Assembly (NCBI GenBank): GCA_002294045.1
Contig: DBEP01000009.1
Coordinates: 173,043-237,042, forward strand
Length of the DNA stretch: 64,000 nt
Direction: 5' to 3'
Origin: Lachnoclostridium sp. UBA903
Lineage (GTDB): Bacteria; Bacillota; Clostridia; Lachnospirales; Lachnospiraceae
The notes under the pieces were generated by a model. That model searched no databases. It saw only the letters and a list, made by a program, of their open reading frames with translations, and was not told the origin of the DNA. Positions 8,646 to 17,489 of this stretch are shown piece by piece (position 1 is the stretch's first letter; every line of letters starts with the position of its first letter). A program made the translations under genes and the position numbers.

Positions 8646-9858
8646 TATATTTAAAAGCTTCCGTTTTGAAATCGTATTGTATAGTCTTCTCAGTTTAGTA
8701 TATACCATTCTTTCGGAAGCGGCCTTGTTTTTTGGAATATATCTGGTATATCATATATTGGGAGGCAACGGAGACAAACTCCAGAATCAGGAGCAAATCG
8801 GTAACAGTCTGAATAATTACCTCATAGACAATGGGGCAGCATTAAACCGCTACCAGATTAACAGTAACCGGAGCAACTTTATAAATCAGAGTCTGCCGCC
8901 TGGTAAGGGTTTTATCTTTGTAGTGGTAAGTATTGCCTTAGTTGTTGGAGTGGTATTATTTACTACTTATTTTTTGCTGCTTACCAGAAAGTTCGGTACG
9001 GATCTTGAAAAAATAGCCGGAGGTATATCCTCAATTTCAGCCGGTGATTTCAATGCCCGCATTGACATTAACAACGACGACGAATTCGGGTTTATTGCCT
9101 CCAAATTAAACCAGATGGCCAAGGATATCAAGCATTTAATTGAAAATGAGCATAAAAGCGAATATACGAAAAATGAGCTGATTACCAGTGTAGCCCATGA
9201 TTTAAGGACACCTCTTACCTCCATTATCGGTTATCTGGAGCTGGTTTCGGATAAAGATAAATTGACTCCTGAAATAAAGCAGCGCTATATAGAGATTGCA
9301 TACAGCAAATCCAAAAGACTGGAAAAGCTTATTGAAGACTTATTTGCCTATACCAGTTTCAGCTTTGGAGAAGTCACCATGGAGCAGTCTGAGATTGATA
9401 TGGTAAAATTTATAAATCAATTGGTGGATGAATTTTACCCCAGCTTTCAGGAAAACGGATTAGAGTACGAATTCAGTACGAATCTGTCTTCGGCTTATGT
9501 TATTGCGGACGGCAGTCTTTTAGCAAGGGCTTTTGCTAACCTGATAAGTAATGCGATTAAGTATGGAAGAGATGGAAAAAGCGTTAAACTTAAATTAAAA
9601 ACGGAAAATAATAAGGTAATTGTCTCTGTGACCAACTATGGTAATTTAATTCCTGAAAAGGACCTGCAGAATATATTTGATCGTTTCTACCGTGTCGAGG
9701 GTTCCAGATCCAGTGAAACAGGCGGAACCGGATTAGGGCTTGCTATTGCAAAGAGCATAATTCAGATGCACGGCGGAACGATAGAAGCCAGAAGTGATTT
9801 TGACGGAACTGTATTTGAAGTGGCTTTGGATGAGAAGAAGGAAGGCATGGAAGAATGA
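8635..9858 (+). CDS. Sensor histidine kinase
   Basis: A membrane sensor of about 407 residues. One helix lies near the N-terminus (FEIVLYSLLSLVYTILSEAALFF in two stretches), then an external loop of about 60 residues, and a second helix near residue 105 (FIFVVVSIALVVGVVLF). A HAMP domain follows (GGISSISAGDFNARI). The dimerisation domain contains the phospho-acceptor His in HDLRTPLTSIIGYLEL. The ATPase domain has NLISNAIKYG, NIFDRFYRVEG and GGTGLGLAIAK. The frame is open from TTG 8623, but GGGGAG at 8617-8622 abuts that codon, so the TTG at 8635 is better placed. It overlaps both neighbours and is the partner of the regulator at 7944. Confidence 0.92.
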   Translation: MKNSIFKSFRFEIVLYSLLSLVYTILSEAALFFGIYLVYHILGGNGDKLQNQEQIGNSLNNYLIDNGAALNRYQINSNRSNFINQSLPPGKGFIFVVVSIALVVGVVLFTTYFLLLTRKFGTDLEKIAGGISSISAGDFNARIDINNDDEFGFIASKLNQMAKDIKHLIENEHKSEYTKNELITSVAHDLRTPLTSIIGYLELVSDKDKLTPEIKQRYIEIAYSKSKRLEKLIEDLFAYTSFSFGEVTMEQSEIDMVKFINQLVDEFYPSFQENGLEYEFSTNLSSAYVIADGSLLARAFANLISNAIKYGRDGKSVKLKLKTENNKVIVSVTNYGNLIPEKDLQNIFDRFYRVEGSRSSETGGTGLGLAIAKSIIQMHGGTIEARSDFDGTVFEVALDEKKEGMEE

Positions 9859-12668
9859 AGGTAGGCTCGAAAATGAAAGGCATCGAAGGAAGACATAAAG
9901 CTTATATTAAGAAAATCCATTTTCCGGTTATAGCAGCGGTAATCCTGTTAACTATCGGCATAGGGGCTGCTTTCGGAACAAAATTTAATTCTTCCGGTCT
10001 GCCCGCATGGTTTTATAACATGGGAAACCTTCCGGTCCTGGCTGCACCCGGGAATGGTTCTGTTGGAGAAGATTCCGTTTTGGGGGATGTTTCTGCTGCA
10101 GAAGGCGATTCTGTTACAGAAGATGACTTTACTGTAAAAGAAGATTCCGTTACGGAAGGTGATTCTGCCGTTTTGGGTGATTCCAATCTGAATATGACAG
10201 TTGATTATGGATACGATAAATATGTGAAGTATGGACGCTATATGAATGTTACGGCTTCCATAACCAACAATGGAAAGGATTTTAAGGGATGGTTTCAGGT
10301 AATTGTGCCGAAAACCCAAAATAATGTTTTATACCGCACGGAGGTCACGGTTGCTTCCCGGAGCTCATCGGAAATTTCCATAGTTGTTCCCATAATGGAT
10401 GATACCGGTTTTATGCAGGTTAAGCTGGTGGATAAAGACGGCGATACGATTTTAGAAAAAAAGTATGAATTAAAGATTGGAAATTATGAGAAGCTGGCTT
10501 ATGTCGGTATCTTAAGTGAGGAAAAAGAAAAACTGGATTATATTGAGAGTTTTGGCACGAGAATTTTTTATCTGGATGAAAGTACTCTATCAGGTGACTA
10601 TCGTGCACTTGACCTGTTGGATATTATAATAATTAATCATTTTGATACCAGCCGGTTAAAAGATGAGCAGATAAACGCAATTCAGAGATGGGTTATGGAC
10701 GGAGGAACGCTGGTTATTGGCACCGGTGAATATTCCGAAGGAACCTTAGCCAAATTGGGCGGTGTTTATTCCATAAAAGACGGCGAAGGCGGAGTAACGG
10801 ATGATTTAAACTTTGGTATGGACCGGGAATCCCTGCAGGAATTAAAGCAGGATATGATTGATTATGAAGAAGAAAGAAAAATATTTCTGGAAATGCTGAA
10901 AGGCCGGAATGAAATGCTGAAAGCCTATGGCAATAACACAATACCAATTAACAATACCGTATTTCAAAGATGGACAAAGACTGAAATCGAGCAGTTGCAG
11001 CCGGAAGTAATAAATAAATATATTTCGGATGTAACCATGAAAAGCAGTTCGGTCATTGTTTCCGAAGGCAGCCATAAATTAATGCAGGCTGCCGTATCCG
11101 GTCTTGGCAAAGTACAGTTGTTCAGTTTTGACCTTGGACTCGGTGAGAATAACCGGACCGCCGGCCTTGCTATCCTGAATGAAATCCGTAAAAATATCAG
11201 TAATTCAGGGCAGACACGGTTGGATGAAGAATACTACGGCTTATATACAAATTATGGAATATATAACAGTATGTCTTATACAGATGCGAAAAATATACCC
11301 AAAGTAGGCAGATACATTATTATTCTATCCATTTATATCTGTATCATCGGGCCTTTTACGTTTATCCTGTTAAAGAGACTGGATAAGAGAAGCTTAACCT
11401 GGGCAGCCGTACCGGTAACAGCCGTTTTGTTTACTCTTCTGGTTTATTTTATAGGTTCGGATACAAGGATTAAAGAACCTTATGTAGGGTATGTAAAATT
11501 GCTTGATTTTCAGGAAGGAGGTAAAGTGAACGAAGAGTTTTATTTTTCACTGACAGCTCCGAATAATCATAATTATTCCGTACCTGTTGAAGGAAATTAT
11601 AATATAGTTGAACTGAGGAATAGTGGTGACAACAGCTACCTGTACGATTATAAAAAGGAAAAGAAAGCTTATTATGATAATTATATTACCACCATTAATT
11701 ACGGGGTGCAGGATACGGTATTGAAGGTAAAGGATAATCCTGCGTTTTCTCCTGTGTATTACCAGTTTGAGGATACTTATGATATGGAAGCAGGGTTAAC
11801 TTCTGACATTCATTATGTCGGCGAGAAGATATACGGAACCGTAACCAACGGATTCAATTTTGATTTAACCAACGCAATGTTAACCAGTGACGGCTATGTG
11901 ATTAACTTAGGGGAGATAAAAAAAGGGGAAACGGTATCCCTGGAAGGAAAAGATACCATATTTATGACTACCAGAGATGAACTATACGGTACGGATATCA
12001 TTAATAAGATAGCCGGAGGAACCGGCGATCTGAAGGATAATACGGTTCAGATTAACCGTCTGACCAATGTATTGTATAACCTTACGGAAAATAATCTGAT
12101 AAAAGATCAGCATGGCAGCTGTATTATCGGTTTTGTGGAAGAGCTTTCCGGTAACTGGGAAAACCGGCAAAGCCTGTTTAGCGAATTAATCGGAAATATG
12201 AAGGCCTATGGGACTACGGTCTTAAAGCTTCCTGTTGAAGTAGACTATATTTCCGAAAATAAGGTTTTTGTTCCGTCTATAGACCCGTACATTATGTTGG
12301 ACGGATATTATGATAAATACTACGAGTCCCGGTATTTAGGCAGTGAAAGCATGACTGTTAAATATCATCTGCCGGATGGGGATAAGATTCTTTCCTTCGA
12401 ATATCTTTCAAGCAGAAATCAGGGCAGCAGCAGTGAATACGTAAGTTCATTTGACGGCAGTATACATTTTTTAAATGTAAAAACCGGCAAATATGAAAAG
12501 GTATTTAAAGAAGGACCGGGCAGCAGTACAGGTAATGCCGATAATTACCTGACAGAGCAGAATACCATCACGGTCCGTTACAGTACGGAGATGTCCTTAA
12601 AAGGTTATCAGATGATGCTGCCTTACATTTCATACTGGAAGGAGGCGGATACCGATGCTTCTGATTAA
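9855..12668 (+). CDS. Large membrane-anchored protein of an ABC-transporter operon, function unknown
   Basis: A 937-residue protein, not assigned to a named gene. A membrane helix at about residues 22-40 is followed by an acidic stretch (65-115) with degenerate repeats of the EDSV/GDSV type. A beta-rich domain comes next. A region around residues 210-300 looks like a class I glutamine-amidotransferase fold (LDLLDIIIINHFDTS, WVMDGGTLVIGTG), as seen in proteins beside gliding-type ABC transporters. Two more helices lie near 486-536 (IIILSIYICIIGPFTFILL), then a long C-terminal extracytoplasmic domain. It overlaps the kinase by 4 bp and the ATPase by 14 bp. It is probably an accessory or sensing component of the exporter. 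The amidotransferase fold is an inference. Confidence 0.6.
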   Translation: MKVGSKMKGIEGRHKAYIKKIHFPVIAAVILLTIGIGAAFGTKFNSSGLPAWFYNMGNLPVLAAPGNGSVGEDSVLGDVSAAEGDSVTEDDFTVKEDSVTEGDSAVLGDSNLNMTVDYGYDKYVKYGRYMNVTASITNNGKDFKGWFQVIVPKTQNNVLYRTEVTVASRSSSEISIVVPIMDDTGFMQVKLVDKDGDTILEKKYELKIGNYEKLAYVGILSEEKEKLDYIESFGTRIFYLDESTLSGDYRALDLLDIIIINHFDTSRLKDEQINAIQRWVMDGGTLVIGTGEYSEGTLAKLGGVYSIKDGEGGVTDDLNFGMDRESLQELKQDMIDYEEERKIFLEMLKGRNEMLKAYGNNTIPINNTVFQRWTKTEIEQLQPEVINKYISDVTMKSSSVIVSEGSHKLMQAAVSGLGKVQLFSFDLGLGENNRTAGLAILNEIRKNISNSGQTRLDEEYYGLYTNYGIYNSMSYTDAKNIPKVGRYIIILSIYICIIGPFTFILLKRLDKRSLTWAAVPVTAVLFTLLVYFIGSDTRIKEPYVGYVKLLDFQEGGKVNEEFYFSLTAPNNHNYSVPVEGNYNIVELRNSGDNSYLYDYKKEKKAYYDNYITTINYGVQDTVLKVKDNPAFSPVYYQFEDTYDMEAGLTSDIHYVGEKIYGTVTNGFNFDLTNAMLTSDGYVINLGEIKKGETVSLEGKDTIFMTTRDELYGTDIINKIAGGTGDLKDNTVQINRLTNVLYNLTENNLIKDQHGSCIIGFVEELSGNWENRQSLFSELIGNMKAYGTTVLKLPVEVDYISENKVFVPSIDPYIMLDGYYDKYYESRYLGSESMTVKYHLPDGDKILSFEYLSSRNQGSSSEYVSSFDGSIHFLNVKTGKYEKVFKEGPGSSTGNADNYLTEQNTITVRYSTEMSLKGYQMMLPYISYWKEADTDASD

Positions 12669-13593
12669 AAACCTTATTAAAAGATATGGTAAGTTTACTG
12701 CTCTTGACAATTTGAATTTGGAAATTCAAAAAGGTGAAATATTTGGATTCGTTGGGCCAAACGGCGCCGGGAAAACCACCACCATGCGTATAATATCGGG
12801 GTTATTAAAAGCAGACTCCGGAGTTGTTAATGTGGACGGTATGGATGCCGTGACAAATCCCAGGGAATTAAAAAGCAAAATCGGATATATGCCGGATTTT
12901 TTTGGAGTTTATGATAATTTAAAAGCCCTGGAATATATGGAATTTTATGCTTCCATTTATGGGATAACAGGAAATAAGGCAAAACAGTTATGCCTGGAAT
13001 TAATGGATATGGTCCGGTTATCGGATAAGGCGGACAGTTATGTGGATGAAATGTCCCGGGGAATGAAACAGCGCCTGTGCCTGGCAAGGAGCCTGGTCCA
13101 TGATCCGGAACTACTGGTTTTAGATGAACCGGCCGCAGGCTTGGACCCAAGGGCACGTGTTGAAATGAAGGAGATAGTAAAGGAGCTTCACAATCAGGGC
13201 AAGACCATACTGATCAGCTCCCATATCCTGCCCGAACTGGCCCAGATGTGTACCAATATCGGGATTATTGAAAAAGGAAAGATGGTTGTAAGCGGCACGG
13301 TGGAAGAGATATTGTCGGCCAGAGGTACTGCCAGCCCGATAATAATGAAATTTACAGCAGGACAGGACCGGGCGGTGGAGATATTAAAACAGAATTCCCT
13401 GGTTCGGAATATTATAATCCGTGATAACAGTATATCCATACTTTTTAAAGGAAATGAAACAGAGGAAGCTGAGATACTTGCGTCTATGATTCAAAACGGG
13501 GCTATGTTATCTTCCTTCGCACGGGAGGAAAGCAATCTGGAATCTCTGTTTTTACAGATTACGGCAGGAGATGAACAGGAGGTGTCAGAATGA
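12655..13593 (+). CDS. ABC transporter ATP-binding protein
   Basis: A 312-residue ATPase with Walker A GPNGAGKTT, a Q-loop in YMPDFFGVYDNLK, signature MSRGMKQRLCLA, Walker B LLVLDEPAAGLDPRA and the switch His in SSHILPELAQMC. The C-terminal 90 residues are the extension typical of ABC-2 and GldA-like exporters (ESLFLQITAGDEQE). GGAAGGAGG lies 5' of the ATG, inside the end of the preceding gene. It powers the permease at 13590, whose start overlaps this stop by 4 bp. The substrate is not identifiable. Confidence 0.92.
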   Translation: MLLIKNLIKRYGKFTALDNLNLEIQKGEIFGFVGPNGAGKTTTMRIISGLLKADSGVVNVDGMDAVTNPRELKSKIGYMPDFFGVYDNLKALEYMEFYASIYGITGNKAKQLCLELMDMVRLSDKADSYVDEMSRGMKQRLCLARSLVHDPELLVLDEPAAGLDPRARVEMKEIVKELHNQGKTILISSHILPELAQMCTNIGIIEKGKMVVSGTVEEILSARGTASPIIMKFTAGQDRAVEILKQNSLVRNIIIRDNSISILFKGNETEEAEILASMIQNGAMLSSFAREESNLESLFLQITAGDEQEVSE

Positions 13594-14519
13594 AGTTCAA
13601 TCCCGTGTATTGGAAAGAATTAAAAACAAGTATACGCAGCATGAGAACAGCGGTAATTTTATTAGGATACAATGGTATTCTCGCTTTATTCGGACTTTTT
13701 GCCTTCTATATAACATTCCAATATGACAGCAGGTACGGCGGAACCGTAAATTATGCTTCCATTCTCAGGATTTATGCCATTATTACAGCGGTGGAATTCG
13801 GTCTGGTATTGTTTACGGTGCCGGCTTTAACGGCGGCCTCCATATCCGGTGAAAGAGAAAAACAAACGCTGGAAATACTTCTTACAACCAAGCTGACTCC
13901 ATTTCAAATAATCCTGGGCAAATTGGCTTCCTCCATCAGTATGATGATTTTCCTTGCATTTTCAAGCCTTCCGATTTTATCCATTGTTTTTACTATCGGA
14001 GGTGTAACTATAAAGGATTTTGCGGAATTTATGCTTTTGGTTGTTATAACGGCTGTTTTTATCGGCAGCATCGGAGTCTTTTTTTCCACTTTATTTAAAA
14101 AAACCACTTCCGCAACCGTATCTACCTATGGAGTCCTTTTGGTGCTGGGCTTAGGCACCCTGGCCATACTCTGGGTCATACGTCTTATCCTGGAGATTAA
14201 AATAAAAAATTTCTCCGGAGATATGATGATTTATCAGACGCCCGACGCAGGTAACTGGATATTGCTTTTGTTAATCAATCCGGGGGTTACTTATCTTTCC
14301 ATGATTGAAGAACAGATAGGCACCGGAGCGAGGTTAACCGAATTTTTCGGTAATTTTGGTACGGTGTCCATGGATATCCAAAAGTATTGGTTTTTCATCA
14401 GTGTTTCTCTCCAACTGGGAGTGTCGGCGTTGTTGTTGGTATGTTCGGCTAGACTGCTGGATCCTCTGCGGGACAGATTTTTCAGAAACAAAAGGAGAAA
14501 GAAAAAGAAGAAGGAATAA
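13590..14519 (+). CDS. ABC-2 type permease
   Basis: A 309-residue membrane protein with about six helices, including VILLGYNGILALFGLFAFYI, MLLVVITAVFIGSIGVFF and a last span near residue 275. The motif SISGEREKQTLEILLTTKL after the second helix is characteristic of ABC-2 permeases of the gliding/Nos type. The C-terminus is strongly basic (RNKRRKKKKKE) and cytoplasmic. It ends the five-gene operon 7944-14519 of regulator, kinase, large membrane protein, ATPase and permease. AGGAGG lies before the ATG. Confidence 0.9.
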   Translation: MKFNPVYWKELKTSIRSMRTAVILLGYNGILALFGLFAFYITFQYDSRYGGTVNYASILRIYAIITAVEFGLVLFTVPALTAASISGEREKQTLEILLTTKLTPFQIILGKLASSISMMIFLAFSSLPILSIVFTIGGVTIKDFAEFMLLVVITAVFIGSIGVFFSTLFKKTTSATVSTYGVLLVLGLGTLAILWVIRLILEIKIKNFSGDMMIYQTPDAGNWILLLLINPGVTYLSMIEEQIGTGARLTEFFGNFGTVSMDIQKYWFFISVSLQLGVSALLLVCSARLLDPLRDRFFRNKRRKKKKKE

Positions 14520-14627
14520 TGAAAAGTTTTTGCAGTAATAATCCCGGTAAGGTCAGGGGCTCGGCGAAGATACTGTGATATTATTACCTTGTGATATTAC
14601 TTTTGACACATTAGAAAGGAAATTATA

Positions 14628-14668
14628 CCCTGTAAGTTAAACACATCTTCTGTGTCTGACTTACAGGG
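14628..14668. terminator. Long hairpin between convergent genes, probable terminator
   Basis: CCCTGTAAGT (14628-14637) pairs perfectly with ACTTACAGGG (14659-14668), with an inner ACACA/TGTGT stem and a TCTTC loop. It lies between the end of the ABC operon (14519) and the end of the minus-strand gene at 14683. T-rich DNA follows on the plus strand, so it may serve both directions. Confidence 0.6.
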
Positions 14669-14682
14669 CAGAATTTATTTAT

Positions 14683-15168
14683 TTAACGAGGCAATAATTT
14701 ATGTTGTCTTAGAATCTCAATTACCGTTTCATTTTCGTCAGCCAATTTTTTAATATCTTTCCGGATATTAGCTTCCGATATACGTACCCTTAAATCCAAA
14801 TCATCGATTTTTTTATTGTTTATATCCAGCTTATGATTAATAATCTGGACGTCATCAATATTTTTATCGAGTTTAAGACTGATGTTCTGAACGTCATCAA
14901 TATTTTTATCGAGTTTAAGACTGATGTTCTGGACGTCATCAATGTTTTTATCGAGTTTAAGACTAATGCTCTGAACGTCGTCAATGTTTTTGTCGAGTTT
15001 AAGACTGATGTTCTGAACGTCGTCAATGTTTTTGTCGAGCTTAAGGCCGATGTTCCGGACATTATCAATATTACTGTCCAGCTTTGTTTCAAAAGTGTCC
15101 ATTCTGCTGCTTACTTTTTCTATTTCTGATTTTATGCCGTCCAAAACTTCTTTTAATTCACTATCCAT
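14683..15168 (-). CDS. Tandem-repeat coiled-coil protein, function unknown
   Basis: A soluble, charged protein of 161 residues built from a 14-residue repeat of the form ISLKLDKNIDDVQN. Five or six copies lie at about residues 24-107, between an N-terminal segment (MDSELKEVLDGIKSEIEKVSSRMDTF is one helix) and a C-terminal tail (LADENETVIEILRQHKLL). Two heptads per repeat give a continuous coiled coil. There is no signal peptide or membrane segment. AGGAGG lies 6 bp before the ATG. The DNA repeat is 42 bp long and nearly perfect, so copy number may vary between strains. A structural, scaffold or inhibitory role is possible, but nothing in the context decides it. Confidence 0.7.
   Translation of the reverse strand: MDSELKEVLDGIKSEIEKVSSRMDTFETKLDSNIDNVRNIGLKLDKNIDDVQNISLKLDKNIDDVQSISLKLDKNIDDVQNISLKLDKNIDDVQNISLKLDKNIDDVQIINHKLDINNKKIDDLDLRVRISEANIRKDIKKLADENETVIEILRQHKLLPR
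14849..15100. repeat. 42-bp tandem repeats inside the coiled-coil gene
   Basis: Six units of exactly 42 bp start at 14849, 14891, 14933, 14975, 15017 and 15059, each with the core ACGTCATCAA or a one- to three-base variant. The outermost unit near 15059 is the most diverged. The period is a multiple of three and encodes the 14-residue repeat. Confidence 0.85.
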
Positions 15169-15297
15169 AGCTAACCTCCTCGTATTTTTTACCAGTATTA
15201 TGACATAATTTATTACATTCTAAAATATTACAATCTATAATCTATAGGCTGAACTGAGGTTGTCTGTTTTTATCATTCATTTGCAAATGCCTGACTA

Positions 15298-15456
15298 GGG
15301 TGTGTCTGAAAACTCATTGCACCGTTCTGACCGCCCCAACTTGTGGTATTCTGCGTCGCGATTTTGGAAACGTAACACCACTACGCCCCCAAATCGCTCC
15401 TTGCCACCCGCAATCTGGAACGGCCAGGCCGGTACAAGCAGTTTTCAGACACGTCC
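15298..15456 (+). mobile_element. MITE-like palindromic element, copy 1
   Basis: A 159-bp element with terminal inverted repeats GGGTGTGTCTGAAAAC and GTTTTCAGACACGTCC, flanked on both sides by TA (15296-15297 and 15457-15458). Three other copies and one fragment lie in this window. It has no coding capacity; the short frames inside it are not genes. TA flanks suggest past mobilisation by an IS630/Tc1-type transposase, but none is present here. Confidence 0.75.
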
Positions 15457-15636
15457 TAAGAATATGATAACTCCTTTTCTGAAAAAATTCAATTGATAAA
15501 ACAAACAAATGTTCTGAAAGTTTTTATGCAATTCTTCCCGATATCGATAAAGTCGTGAAACTTCTCATTTTATTGTATAAAAATCTATTTATTATATTGA
15601 AATCTATTTTTATGCTATAAAATATGGTATAAAATT

Positions 15637-15673
15637 AGCCACCGGTCCCAGGCTCCAGGGAAATCCGGTGGCT
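15637..15673 (+). terminator. Orphan terminator-like hairpin
   Basis: AGCCACCGG (15637-15645) pairs with CCGGTGGCT (15665-15673), with an inner TCCC/GGGA pair, followed by TCATTTTG. There is no plus-strand gene upstream before the 14.6 kb terminator. AT-rich, TATAAA-like sequence precedes it at 15597-15635. It could end a short untranslated RNA. Otherwise 15169-15955 holds only the two repeat copies. Confidence 0.4.
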
Positions 15674-15800
15674 TCATTTTGAAATATGAAAATGGAAGAA
15701 GAATAATATAGCTTTATTATAACACATTATCTAAAAAAAGGTAGCACTTTTTTTAAATATTTTTAAAAAACATTAATTTGGTCCTTTTTGCGGCACTATA

Positions 15801-15956
15801 GTATGTCTGAAAAATCATCACACCGTTCTGGACGCTCCACTTTGCGGTATACTGCGTCGCGATTTTAGGAGAGTAGACCACTACGCTCTCAGAATCGCTC
15901 CTTGCTTCCCTAAATTTGAAGCATCCAGCCCAGCGTATGCATTTTTCAAACAACAC
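15801..15956 (+). mobile_element. MITE-like palindromic element, copy 2
   Basis: A 156-bp element, GTATGTCTGAAAAAT to ATTTTTCAAACAACAC, flanked by TA at 15799-15800 and 15957-15958. It has the same orientation as copy 1. Its right end supplies the last base of the TAG stop codon of the gene at 15956-16747, so the insertion set the present C-terminus of that protein. Confidence 0.75.
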
Positions 15957-16747
15957 TAAGGTGTGTAATTCCGCAGCTTTTTAGATATTCTTAGGTTATG
16001 ATAGATTCTTGCATATTCAATTTCATCGATTTCGCTTATATAATTCTCGGGAAAATCTTTGGCGATCCCCTTTTCTTTCATTAATCTGGCTGCCTTATTA
16101 TAAGCGATGGCGGCTTCCGTATCGGTGGAATAACGGCCGATTATATAATCTCCTTTGATATGTATTTTTGCAGTATAAACGGGGAGACCTTTGCGGATGG
16201 ATTTTGTGACACCGTGATAACGGTTTATGATTTGGATATTACCATAGCGGTAGTCGGTATCATCACCGTTGGCAAACCGGTAATCACGCCCGGGTACGGC
16301 ATAGCTTTTGATACCGTATCGTGACAATATGGTGACCTGCATTCCGTAATCCGTTACGAATAGGTGCCCGTCCCGTTTCATAATCTTATGATTGGCATAA
16401 TAAAACAAGTCATCGATATCAAATTTGAGAAGTATCTTCCTATTAATATAGTATATAAAATATCGCTTCTTTAAATAAATAGGATTCTTAAAATATATAC
16501 CATTATCCCTGAGATTTATAAGAATAACCCATTTTTCAAAAGCAAGTATCTGGCCGGAGGCATATTCTTCTATATTATATCTGCCGGTATGAAGGATTTC
16601 TCCTGCTGTCAGATAAGCCTGATTTGCCAGAAGCTCCGTTGCATAACTTCCCAAACTTATATGTTTATTTTTATAAGTTATGGAAGCTCTGTAATAGATA
16701 TCCCCGTTCTTTTTTACTGCTTTATAAACACCTGGTAATGACGGCAA
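15956..16747 (-). CDS. AP2/ERF-like DNA-binding protein with HNH-like core
   Basis: A 263-residue protein with two AP2-like segments. The first is at about residues 5-52 (GVYKAVKKNGDIYYRASITY, then SLGSYATELLANQAY). The second is at about 190-225 (VYTAKIHIKGDYIIGRYSTD, then TEAAIAYNKAARL). Between them, RYGNIQIINRYHGVTK resembles the C-terminal part of HNH homing-endonuclease motifs, but I do not see the catalytic His pair, so the nuclease may be inactive. AP2-HNH proteins in bacteria are often mobile or phage-derived. The terminal codons ACA CCT TAG run into the adjacent repeat, so the protein may be truncated. The ribosome-binding site AGGAGG (in TCAGGAGGAATC) is well placed. Confidence 0.6.
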   Translation of the reverse strand: MPSLPGVYKAVKKNGDIYYRASITYKNKHISLGSYATELLANQAYLTAGEILHTGRYNIEEYASGQILAFEKWVILINLRDNGIYFKNPIYLKKRYFIYYINRKILLKFDIDDLFYYANHKIMKRDGHLFVTDYGMQVTILSRYGIKSYAVPGRDYRFANGDDTDYRYGNIQIINRYHGVTKSIRKGLPVYTAKIHIKGDYIIGRYSTDTEAAIAYNKAARLMKEKGIAKDFPENYISEIDEIEYARIYHNLRISKKLRNYTP

Positions 16748-16889
16748 GGCATGATTCCTCCTGACTGTATGTTATCTTTTGTATTTTTATACCGATTATT
16801 GTTTATAAAATTCCCCAATTTATAAACAATAAATGCATCTGTGAACGTTTTGTTCCAATAGGAATCTGAAAGAGGTTTAGCCAATTAAC

Positions 16890-16913
16890 ACAAGCAGTTT
16901 TCAGATATGCCCC
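16890..16913 (+). repeat. Fragment of the MITE-like element
   Basis: The right end only: CAAGCAGTTTTCAGA and following bases match the right end of copy 1, with a degenerate terminus (TATGCCCC in place of CACGTCC). The left part cannot be recognised. Confidence 0.5.
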
Positions 16914-16930
16914 GGCTGATTTTCATTCTG

Positions 16931-17034
16931 CTTTCATTATATCATGAACATAAGACGTGTTCAGGATCTTGTTGCTCCGGTCGGAAATTACAGCGAGCTT
17001 GCAATTTCCTCTCTCCGCTTTCATTACATCATAA
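16931..17034 (-). repeat. Palindromic repeat, second family, single copy
   Basis: The reverse complement matches the units tandemly repeated at 58452-58713: ATGAAAGCGGAGAGAGG, a GGAAATT...AATTTCC stem around GCAAGCTCGC, then GGAGCAACAAGATC and TGTTCATGATATAATGAAA. The 70-codon open frame across it (16907-17119) is not a gene. The rest of 16748-17461 is AT-rich and shows no gene. Confidence 0.7.
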
Positions 17035-17461
17035 GTGTCATTTGATGTCAATAGAAAGGGAAAAATATTCTATTTGGATAGAAAATATAGGCATTCGGCA
17101 TATTGCAATTTTACATTAAAACTATTCTGAAATAAAGGGAGGATATCCTATTTTTTATAGAATAAAAATATTACGAAAATATTACATGAATATTAAATGT
17201 AAGAATGTATATAAAACAGAAAAATCTACTGAAATCAACACTTTTTGCATCTTCTGGTAATAATTTTTTATTATAAAACGTATAATCTGAAAATAAGGTG
17301 TGAAAAATAGTTAATAAATGCTTAATAATTAGTTAAAAATTCTTAGTGCAATAGTTATATAATAATGGTAAAAAATAACATAATTTTTATGCATAAAGAT
17401 AACTTGTGGTAAAATATGGAAAATAAAATGTGTTGTATCTTCCAAAAATGGGACAGGCTTA

Positions 17462-17489
17462 TTGACAGGCTAAAGCGAGATGATATAAT
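17462..17489 (+). promoter_or_regulatory. Predicted promoter of the SleB-type hydrolase gene
   Basis: TTGACA (17462-17467) and TATAAT (17484-17489) are separated by 16 bp, both perfect consensus. A small hairpin, ACTCCT (17546-17551) with AGGAGT (17557-17562), lies in the leader about 30 bp before the start codon and could affect translation. Confidence 0.65.

Noticed and set aside
7944..9858. Reading the two-component pair as VanRS
   Set aside because: The domain layout is general and no van resistance genes are next to it.
14820..15129. Open frames on other strands and frames of the coiled-coil gene, and the impression of a CRISPR-like array
   Set aside because: The 42-bp period is coding and continuous, without spacers. 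The other frames are shadows of the repeat.
15302..15508. Short ORFs of 64 codons on both strands at the first repeat
   Set aside because: They lie in the MITE-like element; the same happens at 15753-15956 and at 61031-61342. No ribosome-binding site fits.
16907..17119. Plus-strand 70-codon ORF
   Set aside because: It runs through a palindromic repeat and has no promoter or ribosome-binding site of its own.
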